From: an uncultured Eubacteriales bacterium
Lineage (GTDB): Bacteria; Bacillota; Clostridia; Oscillospirales; Oscillospiraceae
DNA length: 64,000 bases
Direction of reading: 5' to 3'
NCBI GenBank assembly: GCA_900544765.1
Contig: UQWI01000011.1
Location: 31,214-95,213 of the forward strand
The notes under the pieces are model-generated. The model worked only from the letters and a program-made list of their open reading frames with translations, was not told where the DNA came from and made no database searches. Positions 45,052 through 53,083 of this stretch are shown here, in pieces. The position numbers and the translations under genes are program-made. Numbering within the stretch: the first letter of the stretch is position 1; every line of letters begins with the position of its first letter.

Positions 45052-46696
45052 TTTCAATGTATTCGGCAATTCTGCGGAACTCGTCAGCAAACTTGAATTT
45101 CACGCTGATATTGCCGTTTTCGTAAACCTTGATGTAGTTTACAAGATCTATGAGGATTTCCCGGTTGAGCGTTTCAATGTTCTGGTGTTTCTTAAATGCC
45201 ACCAGCGCCGGATGTTCGCTGTCAACGCCGTTTGCCAGTTCCGCCCGTTCAGCGGTCAGCCGTTCCAGCACATCGGAGAGTGTACTCACTTGCCGTTCAT
45301 AGTCGGCTTTCATAGTCCGGTAGTCCTGCTGGGTAATTTCCCCGTCTTTCCAGTCTTGATAAAGGGACTGTTTGTATCGGGTAATTTTCGCCAGTTCCTT
45401 TTCCTTTGCGGCAATCAGATCGTCCAGTCGGAATGACTGGCTTTTTTTGACTGGAGCCGAGTTGATACGGGCAAGTATCTCCGAAAAGGAAACGGCCAGA
45501 TGTACCTGTTGACGGACGGCAAACAGGACGGCGGCCTCCAGCCGCTCATGCTTGATTGAGTGCATGGAGCAGGCGGCCCGGGAACGGTATTTGTAGGTAG
45601 AGCAGGCGTAATACACATTTTTCCCGCTCTGGCTCCGTGTAATGGATTTTCCACAATCCGCACAGCGGAGAAAACCGCTGAACAGATGGAGCTCCTTTTT
45701 CCGTGGGGCCGTCCGTGTGTCCCTTTTCAACAGGGACTGCACCTTTTCAAAGGTTTCCCGGTCTATAATCGCCTCGTGGGTATCAGCCACCCGCACCCAT
45801 TCATCCTCCGGCACCGCCTCAATCTCATGTACCTTATAGCTTTTCACACGGCGGCGGCCCTGTACCAAATCCCCGGTATAAATCGGGTTGGTAAGAATGT
45901 TTGTAAGCACCCGATCTCCCCACATGGGATTATCTGATACCGAACAGGAATAGGGCAGGCCCTTATTTTTTCGGTAGGTTGTCGGGCTGGGGATGCCGTG
46001 ATCGTTTAGGTGGTAGACGATAGCCCGCCTTGTTTCCCCTTGCAAAGTCTTGTTATAAATGAGCTTTACAATCTCGGCGGCCTCGGGATCGACAATCAAC
46101 TGGTGTTTGTCTTTTGGATCTTTTATGTAGCCGTAGGGAGCAAAGGAGCCGATGTACTGGCCGTTGCGCCGCTTATAGTCAAACACCTGGCGGATTTTCT
46201 TTGAAGTCTGATAGCAGTATTGATCGTTCATCACATTTGTAATCGGAACAATAATGCTGGAAACGCTGTCCGGGTTGAGGTAACTATCCACATTTTCAGC
46301 AAGACTGATAAAACGGACACCCATCTGCACAAACAGGTTGTCAATCAGACTTCCCGCATCGCTGTAATTCCGGGCAAAACGGGAAAGGTCTTTTACCACA
46401 ACACAGTTGATTTTCCCACTCATTACATCGGACAGAAGCCGCTGGAAATTTTCGCGGTTGGCATCCGTCCCCGTGTGTCCATCGTCCACATATTCGGAAA
46501 CGCTTTCAAATTCCTCAATGTGCTTTTGGTAAAAGTCATTCAGCAGGTCGCGCTGGTTTTTTACGCTGTTGCTATCGTCTTTTCCCTTTTTCAAATCTTC
46601 TTTGGAAAGCCGGATATATTCGCCCAGCCGCCAGCGCCGGATCGTATAAGAGGGAGAGAAACTCTGTTGAAACCCTCTGTTTTTTGTTCGTGACAT
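45017..46696 (-). CDS. large serine recombinase (element integrase, TndX/TnpX-like)
   Basis: 559-aa site-specific recombinase. Resolvase catalytic domain at about 20-170 with nucleophile Ser31 (GEYIRLSKEDL) and VVVKDLSRFARNY; recombinase domain at about 185-300 (APYGYIKDPKDKHQLIVDPEAA); zinc ribbon at about 345-375 (CADCGKSIT ... YACSTYK); coiled-coil C-terminus. It catalyses excision and integration without a separate xis. AAGGAGG precedes the ATG, and the promoter at 46728-46756 carries an operator-like palindrome. Confidence 0.95.
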   Translation of the reverse strand: MSRTKNRGFQQSFSPSYTIRRWRLGEYIRLSKEDLKKGKDDSNSVKNQRDLLNDFYQKHIEEFESVSEYVDDGHTGTDANRENFQRLLSDVMSGKINCVVVKDLSRFARNYSDAGSLIDNLFVQMGVRFISLAENVDSYLNPDSVSSIIVPITNVMNDQYCYQTSKKIRQVFDYKRRNGQYIGSFAPYGYIKDPKDKHQLIVDPEAAEIVKLIYNKTLQGETRRAIVYHLNDHGIPSPTTYRKNKGLPYSCSVSDNPMWGDRVLTNILTNPIYTGDLVQGRRRVKSYKVHEIEAVPEDEWVRVADTHEAIIDRETFEKVQSLLKRDTRTAPRKKELHLFSGFLRCADCGKSITRSQSGKNVYYACSTYKYRSRAACSMHSIKHERLEAAVLFAVRQQVHLAVSFSEILARINSAPVKKSQSFRLDDLIAAKEKELAKITRYKQSLYQDWKDGEITQQDYRTMKADYERQVSTLSDVLERLTAERAELANGVDSEHPALVAFKKHQNIETLNREILIDLVNYIKVYENGNISVKFKFADEFRRIAEYIEINISEIPAAAG

Positions 46697-46727
46697 TGTT
46701 CCTCCTTCCCTATCACATTACACTTAT

Positions 46728-46756
46728 ATTATAACTCTGTCCCATAGGGACAACAA
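46728..46756 (-). promoter_or_regulatory. recombinase promoter with everted GGGACA operator
   Basis: On the - strand: TTGTTG (46756-46751), exactly 17 bp, TATAAT (46733-46728). The spacer is almost filled by the perfect palindrome TGTCCC-TAT-GGGACA (46738-46752). A repressor bound here would block RNA polymerase. Nearly the same module recurs at 52942-52970. Confidence 0.8.
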
Positions 46757-46767
46757 GGATGGCTCCG

Positions 46768-46790
46768 CCTCGGGACACTTTGTCTCGAAG
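46768..46790. repeat. GGGACA-N3-TGTCCC palindrome, copy 1
   Basis: CGGGACA-CTT-TGTCTCG with flanking C and AAG, between the 88-aa gene and the recombinase promoter. One of 11 copies in the element. Confidence 0.8.
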
Positions 46791-46812
46791 CTGGGGCTGG
46801 CCGCAGCCAAAG

Positions 46813-47079
46813 TCACAGCCCGCTTTTTTGCCGGATCAAATAGTCCGTCAAGGTGTCCTGCAAAGACGGCCCGCCTTCCGCAAATTCAATTTTCACACCG
46901 ACTCCGCCGATGTTGAAGCAGTACAGATTTTTGGCAACTTGCAAAAACCTTGTGACGCGCTCTTTGCGGGAAAGGGCGTTATCAAAGGTCATACCGCTCA
47001 CATCGGGCAGAGACTCAGGGGAAACTGCGCCAATGTCAACGCTTTTCATTTGTTCCAGTTCCTGTGCGGTTAATCTCAC
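46813..47079 (-). CDS. small accessory protein of the conjugative element (DUF6870-like)
   Basis: 88-aa protein that begins at a GTG (47079) with AAAGGAGG 7 nt upstream; a longer frame from 47193 starts inside a repeat and is not supported. Sequence features: MRLTAQELEQMKSVDIGAV, RKERVTRFLQVAKNLYCFNI, VKIEFAEGGPSLQDTLTDYL. It resembles a short conserved protein often encoded beside serine recombinases in these elements; I recall it as DUF6870 without certainty. Function unknown. Confidence 0.75.
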   Translation of the reverse strand: MRLTAQELEQMKSVDIGAVSPESLPDVSGMTFDNALSRKERVTRFLQVAKNLYCFNIGGVGVKIEFAEGGPSLQDTLTDYLIRQKSGL

Positions 47080-47183
47080 GGTAAAACCTCCTTTGTTCAG
47101 ATTGATAAACGCCTCCCGGTTGTCCTGTGGGGAAACGCGAAAAGGCGGCACCGCACAAGTGCCGCCCTTTAGCCTGTCCTCAC

Positions 47184-47205
47184 ATCGGGACACTTTGTCT
47201 CGAAG
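47184..47205. repeat. GGGACA-N3-TGTCCC palindrome, copy 2
   Basis: CGGGACA-CTT-TGTCTCG followed by AAG, exactly abutting the stop codon of the 66-aa gene that ends at 47206. Confidence 0.8.
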
Positions 47206-47406
47206 TTAATAGGAGCCGTTTTCGTAATGGTGCTGGGCCTCGTCCAGCGTTTTGAAATCAAATACATAATGGAGCTCACCGACAACGCGCCGGATGTCCT
47301 CGGGGGAAAAACCACAGTTTTCCATCGCATAGATCACATATCCCCGGCAGGCGTTGTTGCTCCACGGCTCGGCCAGCATAGCGGCCAATGTAGGATCGAA
47401 CTTCAT
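47206..47406 (-). CDS. small conserved element protein of unknown function
   Basis: 66-aa protein starting at 47406 with AAAGGGGG upstream. It is acidic and helical looking (LAEPWSNNACRGYVIYAMENCGFSPEDIRRVVGELHYVF). It lies between the 88-aa gene and an apparently non-coding stretch. I do not recognise a named family. Confidence 0.65.
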   Translation of the reverse strand: MKFDPTLAAMLAEPWSNNACRGYVIYAMENCGFSPEDIRRVVGELHYVFDFKTLDEAQHHYENGSY

Positions 47407-47410
47407 TTTT

Positions 47411-47605
47411 TCATTCCCCCTTTGATAAAAATTTAGGGAACGCCTCGCCCATTTCCTTGACCTGTCCAAAGACAACTGTACTCGGCGCGGCGCTCCCTCG
47501 CAGACGAGAGGGCGGCCCGGAGGGACAGGCGGCCAGCCTGTCCACTGCCGGATCGTGGCCGTAGGTTGGCCGGGCCCACTTGCGGCGCTGGTGTTGTTCG
47601 CTCAT
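47411..47605 (-). CDS. possible small protein
   Basis: A 64-aa open frame starting MSEQHQRRKWARPTYGHDP with AAAGGA only 3 nt before its ATG. It occupies much of the 335-nt gap between the sigma-like gene and the 66-aa gene. Composition (Arg, Pro, Ser) is not convincing, and it may be chance. Confidence 0.25.
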   Translation of the reverse strand: MSEQHQRRKWARPTYGHDPAVDRLAACPSGPPSRLRGSAAPSTVVFGQVKEMGEAFPKFLSKGE

Positions 47606-47741
47606 TTTCCTTTGGGAAAAGTCACCGCGCACCCGCCGCCTGGCTCCCCGGATCATGCTCGGGGCCGCCCTTGTTCATCTACGGAGAAAAGAAAACCTCC
47701 TCTCATAAACCGAGACATTTTTGGATGATATTCGGACTGGT

Positions 47742-48164
47742 TCAGCGTGATTTTTTCAAATATTTTTTCATGTTCTCCAAACCGCGCTCCACAGCCCGCC
47801 GCACCGCGCTTTCGTGAACGCCTTCCGCTTCAGCTACTTCAGAATAGGTCTTGCCAAGAATGACACAGGCATCCACACGGCGGCCCTGGGCTTCGGGCAG
47901 AGAGTTAAGCGCGTTCCACAGACGGATAAAGAGTTCCATGCGTTCCAAGAGCTCCTGGGGCGTGGGCTCATGCAGGCAGGCCGAGTATTCGATCCCGTCC
48001 TCGCAGTCCAGGGAATACTGTGCCTTGTGCCGGGAGAGCCGCCGCTGATAAGCCATCTCATGGCGGGTATCAGCCAAAAACACTTCGGCCACCTCGTTAG
48101 AAACCTCGATAAACTGATCCTGCGTGTACCAATAATAAAAATCTTTCAGATTGATTGTAGTCAT
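47742..48164 (-). CDS. sigma-70 region 4-like protein
   Basis: 140-aa protein. The C-terminal third is a sigma region 4-type HTH (RVDACVILGKTYSEVAEAEGVHESAVRRAVERGLENMKKYL); the N-terminal part (DQFIEVSNEVAEVFLADTRHEMAYQRRLSRHK) is typical of short sigma-like factors of conjugative elements. GGAGG precedes the ATG. Likely controls transfer or excision genes. Confidence 0.88.
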   Translation of the reverse strand: MTTINLKDFYYWYTQDQFIEVSNEVAEVFLADTRHEMAYQRRLSRHKAQYSLDCEDGIEYSACLHEPTPQELLERMELFIRLWNALNSLPEAQGRRVDACVILGKTYSEVAEAEGVHESAVRRAVERGLENMKKYLKKSR

Positions 48165-48722
48165 AATAAACCTCCGCTTCGGTGTTGGGTGGATGAGTGA
48201 CCGAAACGGAGCTCGGCGGGGAGCGGCACCCTGGGGAGCTGCTCCGTACCTCGGGACATTTTGTCTCGAAGTATGGATAACAAAATGCGCCTGCGCGACA
48301 CAAAGCCACGCAAGCGCATGAAATTACATATTCGTTTATGTACTGCCAAATTTCGCATCCATTGCCAGACTGATCCTGCTGGGTAGGTGGGCTTTTTTTG
48401 ACAGGTTAGGGGGATGGGAAAAGAACAAGGACACGGCGGTACCTCCTGGACACCGCCGTATCCTAAAAAATGGGCGACTTTAATACACCCCCCGCAATCT
48501 CATTTTTTGAAAAGAAAACGGCGGCTTGAAATTGTTATTTCAAAACCGCCGCAAGGCTACTGTATTTTGTTTTGGCGCGTGATGACCCAGCCGCCGAAAC
48601 AACGGTTTTTTTTATTACCGCTGTTCGACAGTGTTGGTGAAATAAAATAGCCTATTACATAAAATTTAATTACATTCTCATAATCTAACCCGAAATGTAC
48701 AATGATATAGGGTGATATGAGA
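48165..48722. other. regulatory intergenic region with palindrome and hairpins
   Basis: About 560 nt with no convincing gene. It holds palindrome copy 3 (48249-48271), a hairpin ACGGCGGT / ACCGCCGT at 48433-48459, a longer imperfect stem-loop at 48519-48551 (CGGCGG-CTTGAAAT / ATTTCAAAA-CCGCCG), and weak promoter elements for the downstream regulator (TACAAT at 48698-48703). Confidence 0.55.
48249..48271. repeat. GGGACA-N3-TGTCCC palindrome, copy 3
   Basis: CGGGACA-TTT-TGTCTCG flanked by CCT and AAG, about 85 nt upstream of the sigma-like gene. Confidence 0.8.
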
Positions 48723-49082
48723 ATGAACCAAGATGAACGAAGATTTGACTTTCATGGGCTCGGTCTAGCACTGAAACAGGCCAGAGAGGAAAAGGGATGG
48801 ACGCAAGCCTATGTAGCGGAGCTGGTCGGCAAGACAGACCGCACCATTATGAACATCGAGAACAAAGGCCAGCACCCCAGCTTCAACCTGTTTTTTAAGC
48901 TCGTCACACTGTTCGATATATCCGTAGACCAGTTTTTCTATACGGAGGGCAACCGTGGCGGAAACAGTTGCCGGAAACACATTGATGTACTTTTAGACTC
49001 CATGAACGAAAAAGAGCTTGTTGTCATGGAGGCCACAGCCGAAGGGCTCAAGAAAGCCAGAGAAACGGAGGTTCTAAAATAG
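48723..49082 (+). CDS. XRE-family HTH regulator
   Basis: About 119-aa protein with an N-terminal Cro/CI-type HTH (LGLALKQAREEKGWTQAYVAELVGKTDRTIMNIENKGQHPSFNLFFKLVTLF). ATG at 48723 has AGGGTGAT upstream; an ATG at 48717 is also possible. It is one of few + strand genes in the element. A candidate for the protein that binds the GGGACA/TGTCCC sites, but only by position and family. Confidence 0.9.
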   Translation: MNQDERRFDFHGLGLALKQAREEKGWTQAYVAELVGKTDRTIMNIENKGQHPSFNLFFKLVTLFDISVDQFFYTEGNRGGNSCRKHIDVLLDSMNEKELVVMEATAEGLKKARETEVLK

Positions 49083-49100
49083 GAATCTCCGTTTCTTTCT
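49062..49100 (+). terminator. terminator of the XRE gene
   Basis: GAAACGGAG / CTCCGTTTC stem spanning the stop codon of the regulator, followed by TTTCT. Confidence 0.75.
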
Positions 49101-49126
49101 GCTTTCAGAGAATGAGCAAAATTATA

Positions 49127-50164
49127 TTAGCAGACAGCATTTTCAAGTATGGTAAGTTTTTTCTGCTCGCAATCTATCTCCGCCATCACTCCATAAGGTA
49201 AAATACAAACAGGCGATGTATGACTGCAATTTACATTATATAAAATAGGCAAGTCTGGCCGCTTAGCTTCATTTCCTATAACTTGAATATAAATATTTTT
49301 ATATTCGTCATAATATCTTTCATCCATTGGTTTTCCGATGATTATTCCATTTATTTTATCTATAATGCCTTGTGCCACAAGATTTCTTAAGAAGTAGCAG
49401 ACCTCTTCCGGCTTAGGATAATCCTCTCCTGTTTCAAGGAACAGGAGTTTATTTTCCCATTCGTCAAGGGCGGGCCATATTTCTGTTCCTATAACCATTT
49501 TAAGTACGCCCAAACATCCACCAAGAAGTTTTCCTTTAACTCGACCTGTCCCTTGTAATATTTCATAGCCGTGTTTTTCGGGCTTCATTTTCCTCGCAAT
49601 CTTTTGGTTTTGAGGATCTGCCCAGTCTAAAAATTCAGAAGTCCACATATTGCATGAACTTATTTCCATTTCTGAAGCACAAGAGAATAGCATTTGTTTA
49701 ATGCAGTCAATGGTATATTGGTGCATCTGCTTGTTTTCTGCAAATTCGACCATGAGACAAGGCCCGTGGAAAGAAACTACCCCGGCTTTATAAAGCATCA
49801 AATGATTAACGGTTGTGTCAGAATAACCCATGAATATTTTTGGATTATCTCTGATAATTTGGTAATCAATGTAGGGAAGCAGGCGAATAGTATCATCTCC
49901 GCCAATCATACAAATAATCGCTTTAATGGTCGTGTCTTTGAACGCTTGCATTAAATCCTGTGCCCTTAATTCGGGATGATTATATAAGTATTCATTCCCT
50001 TTTAGAGCATTGGGCATTGTGATAACATGAAGCCCGAATACAGTTTCTAATCTGTTAATACCTGTATAATATCTATGGATAAGAGACTTTTCCCCACCCA
50101 TACCAGAAGATAGCGACACAATAGCAACGGTGTCTCCTCTCTTTAATGCTTTTGGTTTTATCAT
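49127..50164 (-). CDS. S66-family LD-carboxypeptidase (MccF-like)
   Basis: 345-aa serine peptidase of family S66. Nucleophile Ser in KIFMGYSDTTVNHLML, the upstream IGGDDTIRLLPYID, Glu in LLFLETGED and His in NVNCSHTSP form the Ser-Glu-His set. The family includes MccF, which cleaves aminoacyl-nucleotide antibiotics of the microcin C type, and LdcA, which trims peptidoglycan peptides. The ATG at 50164 has AAAGGGGT upstream. The gene is AT-rich compared with the element backbone and divergent from a Crp/Fnr regulator, so it is cargo. Confidence 0.88.
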   Translation of the reverse strand: MIKPKALKRGDTVAIVSLSSGMGGEKSLIHRYYTGINRLETVFGLHVITMPNALKGNEYLYNHPELRAQDLMQAFKDTTIKAIICMIGGDDTIRLLPYIDYQIIRDNPKIFMGYSDTTVNHLMLYKAGVVSFHGPCLMVEFAENKQMHQYTIDCIKQMLFSCASEMEISSCNMWTSEFLDWADPQNQKIARKMKPEKHGYEILQGTGRVKGKLLGGCLGVLKMVIGTEIWPALDEWENKLLFLETGEDYPKPEEVCYFLRNLVAQGIIDKINGIIIGKPMDERYYDEYKNIYIQVIGNEAKRPDLPILYNVNCSHTSPVCILPYGVMAEIDCEQKKLTILENAVC

Positions 50165-50181
50165 AGTATTACCCCTTTGTC

Positions 50182-50211
50182 TTGACAAAATTATACTTCA
50201 ATTCGTATATT
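50182..50211 (+). promoter_or_regulatory. promoter of the Crp/Fnr-type gene
   Basis: TTGACA (50182-50187), 18 bp, TATATT (50206-50211), about 39 nt before the gene, in the 85-nt region shared with the divergent peptidase gene. Confidence 0.6.
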
Positions 50212-50249
50212 AAAGTAAGGTCAAGTGACCCATTTTGGAGGAAATGTTT

Positions 50250-50888
50250 ATGGATGCTGAAATACTTCGTGGCCGTATGCCGATTACAATTCGCAAAAAG
50301 CTAATGAAAAAAATTTATGATCCCGGAAATCTTATTATTATAGCAGGTTACGAAAATAAATATGTATTTTTCTTAATTGAGGGAGAAGCAGAAGCCTCTA
50401 TCCAAAATAATGATGGCACTGTCGCTACTGTCTACTTATATAAATCGAATAGCATATTTGGTGAAGTAGAGCCATTTTATAATGACTTCAAACCTGTAAG
50501 CATAACCGCAACTAAAAAGTGTATTGTAGAGGCACTTCATCAGACCGATTTTTTAGAATGGTTGAAAAGTGATTTTGAAGCCACAAAACTGCTTATTCGT
50601 ATAATATCAGAGAAGCTAATACACAATGGTCAACTTATAGAGGAAATGTCTTTGCTGTCTGTTCGTAAAAGAGTTTTACGATGTATAGCTATTTACAATC
50701 ACAAAGGACAGCTACACAAACTAACGAAAAAGCAACTTTCAATCGAAGCAAATACACCTATTAGGAGCGTAAATCGAGCGATTGCAGAATGTGTAAAAAT
50801 GGGTTTAATCTCTTATGAGAATAAACAAATTTACATAAAAAATCTCGCTGTCGTTATGGAACACTTACCTTCTATATTACACTTTTAG
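50250..50888 (+). CDS. Crp/Fnr-family regulator
   Basis: 212-aa regulator. Cyclic-nucleotide-binding-like beta-barrel at about 15-115 (FFLIEGEAEASIQNNDG, YKSNSIFGEVEPFY), dimer helix, and a Crp-type HTH at about 160-200 (LTKKQLSIEANTPIRSVNRAIAECVKMGLI). No N-terminal Cys cluster is seen, so it is not an oxygen-sensing FNR. TGGAGG sets the ATG at 50250. AT-rich and divergent from the S66 peptidase, which it probably controls. Confidence 0.88.
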   Translation: MDAEILRGRMPITIRKKLMKKIYDPGNLIIIAGYENKYVFFLIEGEAEASIQNNDGTVATVYLYKSNSIFGEVEPFYNDFKPVSITATKKCIVEALHQTDFLEWLKSDFEATKLLIRIISEKLIHNGQLIEEMSLLSVRKRVLRCIAIYNHKGQLHKLTKKQLSIEANTPIRSVNRAIAECVKMGLISYENKQIYIKNLAVVMEHLPSILHF

Positions 50889-51053
50889 TAAATAAATTGA
50901 ATGGAGGGAGCGTTAAAATCGTGACCTCCGTTTTTCGCGCCATTTTCGGGGCTTGCACAAAACGGCAAGCAATTCGGGTGTGGCCACACTCCGAAATTTT
51001 TGCAGGCCGCAGGCCCGCAAAAATGCTTGTTGGGGAGCTCCCCAAACCCGCTG

Positions 51054-51080
51054 GACTTCGGGACAAATTGTCCCAAAGTC
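51054..51080. repeat. GGGACA-N3-TGTCCC palindrome, copy 4
   Basis: 27-bp near-palindrome GACTTC-GGGACA-AAT-TGTCCC-AAAGTC, 33 nt beyond the relaxase stop. The surrounding gap (50889-51112) otherwise holds a GGAGG/CCTCC hairpin after the regulator gene. Confidence 0.85.
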
Positions 51081-51112
51081 CCGGCGCAAGCGCCTGTTGG
51101 ATGCGGCCCGGG

Positions 51113-52519
51113 CTAACGCTCCTGGGCCTTATTTTCCCGCCCGTCCGTATGGCCGAGCAGATAATCAATGTTTGCCTTGACCGCAACGGCCTGCCGCATA
51201 TCCGCCTGGGCTTTGCGGTACTCGGCATAGAGGGCCTTTTTCTTTTCGGAGAGTTCCCGGCGCTCCTTTTTCAGCGTGTCCATTTTCGGGAGCTTCGCCC
51301 CGCCTAAAAGATCATTCATGGCAGCTTTCGCCGCCCGGTATGCGGCCAGCTCCGCTTCATGCTGGGCCAGATATTTTCTGCTATACCGGGCCGCCTTATA
51401 GCCATCGAATACAGGCCGAGTTTTTGCAAAATCAACCGTAGCGCCCATGAGCTGTACTGTATGGGAGAGGGCTGCTTCGGTTTCCCGAAGTTTCCCAGCC
51501 AGGGCGTGAAAGCGATCCACCGCCGCCTCGGTACTGGCCGCCAGTTTCTCATAGTCTGTGAGCTTGTGCTCCTGGAGATATTGGAGCGCGGCGGCCATCT
51601 GTTTGAGGTTGTAAACTTTGGCCCACCGCGCATAGGCCGGGCCTATGCCCTGTGCCATACGCTCTTGAATATCAATAATCAGATTGACACGCCGGGCCGG
51701 AGCCGGGCCGTCTTTCGGGATCTCCGGGATCGGACGCTCCCCGGCAATCACCGCCCGGATGTCATCGGGATCAAAGCCTGGGCCCAGGACAGAAGCCCGC
51801 AGACGGGTGTATTTATCCTGCCCAGGAGCCAGGAATGAGATCACGCCGCCCCGCCCATGCTTCACCGCAAAGCCGGACTCCTCCATAAGCCGCAGGAACG
51901 CTGGGAAGTCGGCGGGCTTTTTCCCCAGGGCCTCCACGATGGCCAGCCGCACCCGTTGTTGTGCGGCGGGCGGCTTTTCCCCGATCCACTGGCCATAGTG
52001 GAGAAAACGGCCTTTGCTGTGCTGTTTTGGATTTTGAATGACCGACAGCTCATGCTCGATGCACACCCGGTCAGAGAGTCGCCGCACCGCAAAGCTGGAG
52101 CCGATGAAGTTATGAAACTTCCGGGAGCAATCCTGGGCCGTGGAGTTGTAATAAATGTGATTATGAATGTGCCCTTTGTCGATGTGGGTACAGACGAAAA
52201 ACTGGTACTTGCCCTTTGTCCAGCGCATGGCTGTTTCATAGCCGATTTTGTTTGCCTCCTCCGGCGTAACCTCACCGGGAGGAAACGCCTGCCGGATCTG
52301 AAAAAACAGAGCCCCGCGCTCCACGGCCCGGCCCGTTTCTGCCTGGTACTGGCTTTTGGTCAGAAGAAACTCAGCCGGGGCCAATGCCGGATCGCAGAGG
52401 TAGGCAGACACAGCTCCTATCTTTTTCGGATTGAGCCCGTAGGCAAACCGATCCTCCATCGTCTGGACAGCAGTTTTTCCTGCCGCTACCTTGTAGGGCC
52501 GGATATAGGTTGTAGCGAT
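51113..52519 (-). CDS. relaxase / mobilization nuclease (VirD2-like), apparent ATC start
   Basis: 468-aa relaxase if it starts at 52519. Motif I Tyr in GAVSAYLCDP near residue 40; metal-binding His motif HIDKGHIHNHIYYNS at about 112; long helical C-terminus. AAAGGAGG lies 7 nt before an ATC codon at 52519, and the frame then reads ATTYIRPYKVAAGKT, the N-terminus usual for this family; the first ATG in frame (52459) has no ribosome site. It nicks the element's origin and leads the strand into the recipient. MobC is encoded nearby. Confidence 0.88.
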   Translation of the reverse strand: MATTYIRPYKVAAGKTAVQTMEDRFAYGLNPKKIGAVSAYLCDPALAPAEFLLTKSQYQAETGRAVERGALFFQIRQAFPPGEVTPEEANKIGYETAMRWTKGKYQFFVCTHIDKGHIHNHIYYNSTAQDCSRKFHNFIGSSFAVRRLSDRVCIEHELSVIQNPKQHSKGRFLHYGQWIGEKPPAAQQRVRLAIVEALGKKPADFPAFLRLMEESGFAVKHGRGGVISFLAPGQDKYTRLRASVLGPGFDPDDIRAVIAGERPIPEIPKDGPAPARRVNLIIDIQERMAQGIGPAYARWAKVYNLKQMAAALQYLQEHKLTDYEKLAASTEAAVDRFHALAGKLRETEAALSHTVQLMGATVDFAKTRPVFDGYKAARYSRKYLAQHEAELAAYRAAKAAMNDLLGGAKLPKMDTLKKERRELSEKKKALYAEYRKAQADMRQAVAVKANIDYLLGHTDGRENKAQER

Positions 52520-52573
52520 AGCCGCGCCTCCTTTCTGAAAAAAGACGGCGGCTGTGCTCCCGCCGCCGCAAAG

Positions 52574-52599
52574 GACTTCGGGACAAATTGTCCCAAAGC
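52574..52599. repeat. GGGACA-N3-TGTCCC palindrome, copy 5
   Basis: GACTTC-GGGACA-AAT-TGTCCC-AAAGC, one nucleotide after the stop of the small membrane protein and upstream of the relaxase. Confidence 0.85.
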
Positions 52600-52600
52600 G

Positions 52601-52894
52601 TCATCCCGCAATAAAGGTCTTTAATGAATAGTTGAGATCATCCAGCCTGCAGACCAGCCACTCGGCTGCGGCGGGCAGCCCGAAAGGAGAAAGCAGAAAA
52701 GCAAGCACCAGCCCGGTGATCCCCCATTGTGGATTGCTCTGGATGAACAGCTCGAACAGACCGCACACTGCAAGGATAAAGGACAGGATGCCAAGCACCC
52801 AGGACGCAAGGGAAACGCTGAAATTGAGGACTGCGACAATCAGCGTAAGAGCCAGCACAGCAGGAGCCGCGATGATTTTCAGAATGATCCGCAT
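52601..52894 (-). CDS. small membrane protein, CD1845-like
   Basis: 97-aa protein with three hydrophobic segments (about 5-30, 32-52, 58-78). The start IILKIIAAPAVLALTLIVAVLN-type segment is that of the CD1845 family of conjugative elements. AAGGAGG precedes the ATG. It is transcribed from the promoter at 52942-52970, ahead of the relaxase. Confidence 0.8.
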   Translation of the reverse strand: MRIILKIIAAPAVLALTLIVAVLNFSVSLASWVLGILSFILAVCGLFELFIQSNPQWGITGLVLAFLLSPFGLPAAAEWLVCRLDDLNYSLKTFIAG

Positions 52895-52941
52895 AGCTTG
52901 ATACCTCCTTGTTTTTGTTGATGGTTTACCTCTATATGACT

Positions 52942-52970
52942 ATTATACCTCTGTCCAGGAGGGACAACAA
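52942..52970 (-). promoter_or_regulatory. promoter of the mobilization genes, twin of the recombinase promoter
   Basis: On the - strand: TTGTTG (52970-52965), 17 bp, TATAAT (52947-52942), with an almost perfect everted palindrome TGTCCC-TCC-TGGACA in the spacer (52952-52966). The region upstream also repeats CATCCTTGTTGTCCCT as at the recombinase promoter. Confidence 0.8.
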
Positions 52971-52991
52971 GGATGCCTCCGGCTTTCAGCA

Positions 52992-53014
52992 CCTCGGGAC
53001 AAAGTGTCCCGAAG
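52992..53014. repeat. GGGACA-N3-TGTCCC palindrome, copy 6
   Basis: CTCGGGACA-AAG-TGTCCCGAAG, the most symmetrical copy, 22 nt upstream of the mobilization promoter's -35. Confidence 0.85.
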
Positions 53015-53083
53015 TATATCCCATCGTAAAAATGTACAATTTGTGCTATTCTATATTTATGCTGAAAAGAAAGGGTTGGTTTT

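Noticed and set aside
48414..48650. A 78-codon + strand frame in the gap before the XRE gene.
   Set aside because: It runs through two hairpins, has no ribosome site and no protein-like pattern.
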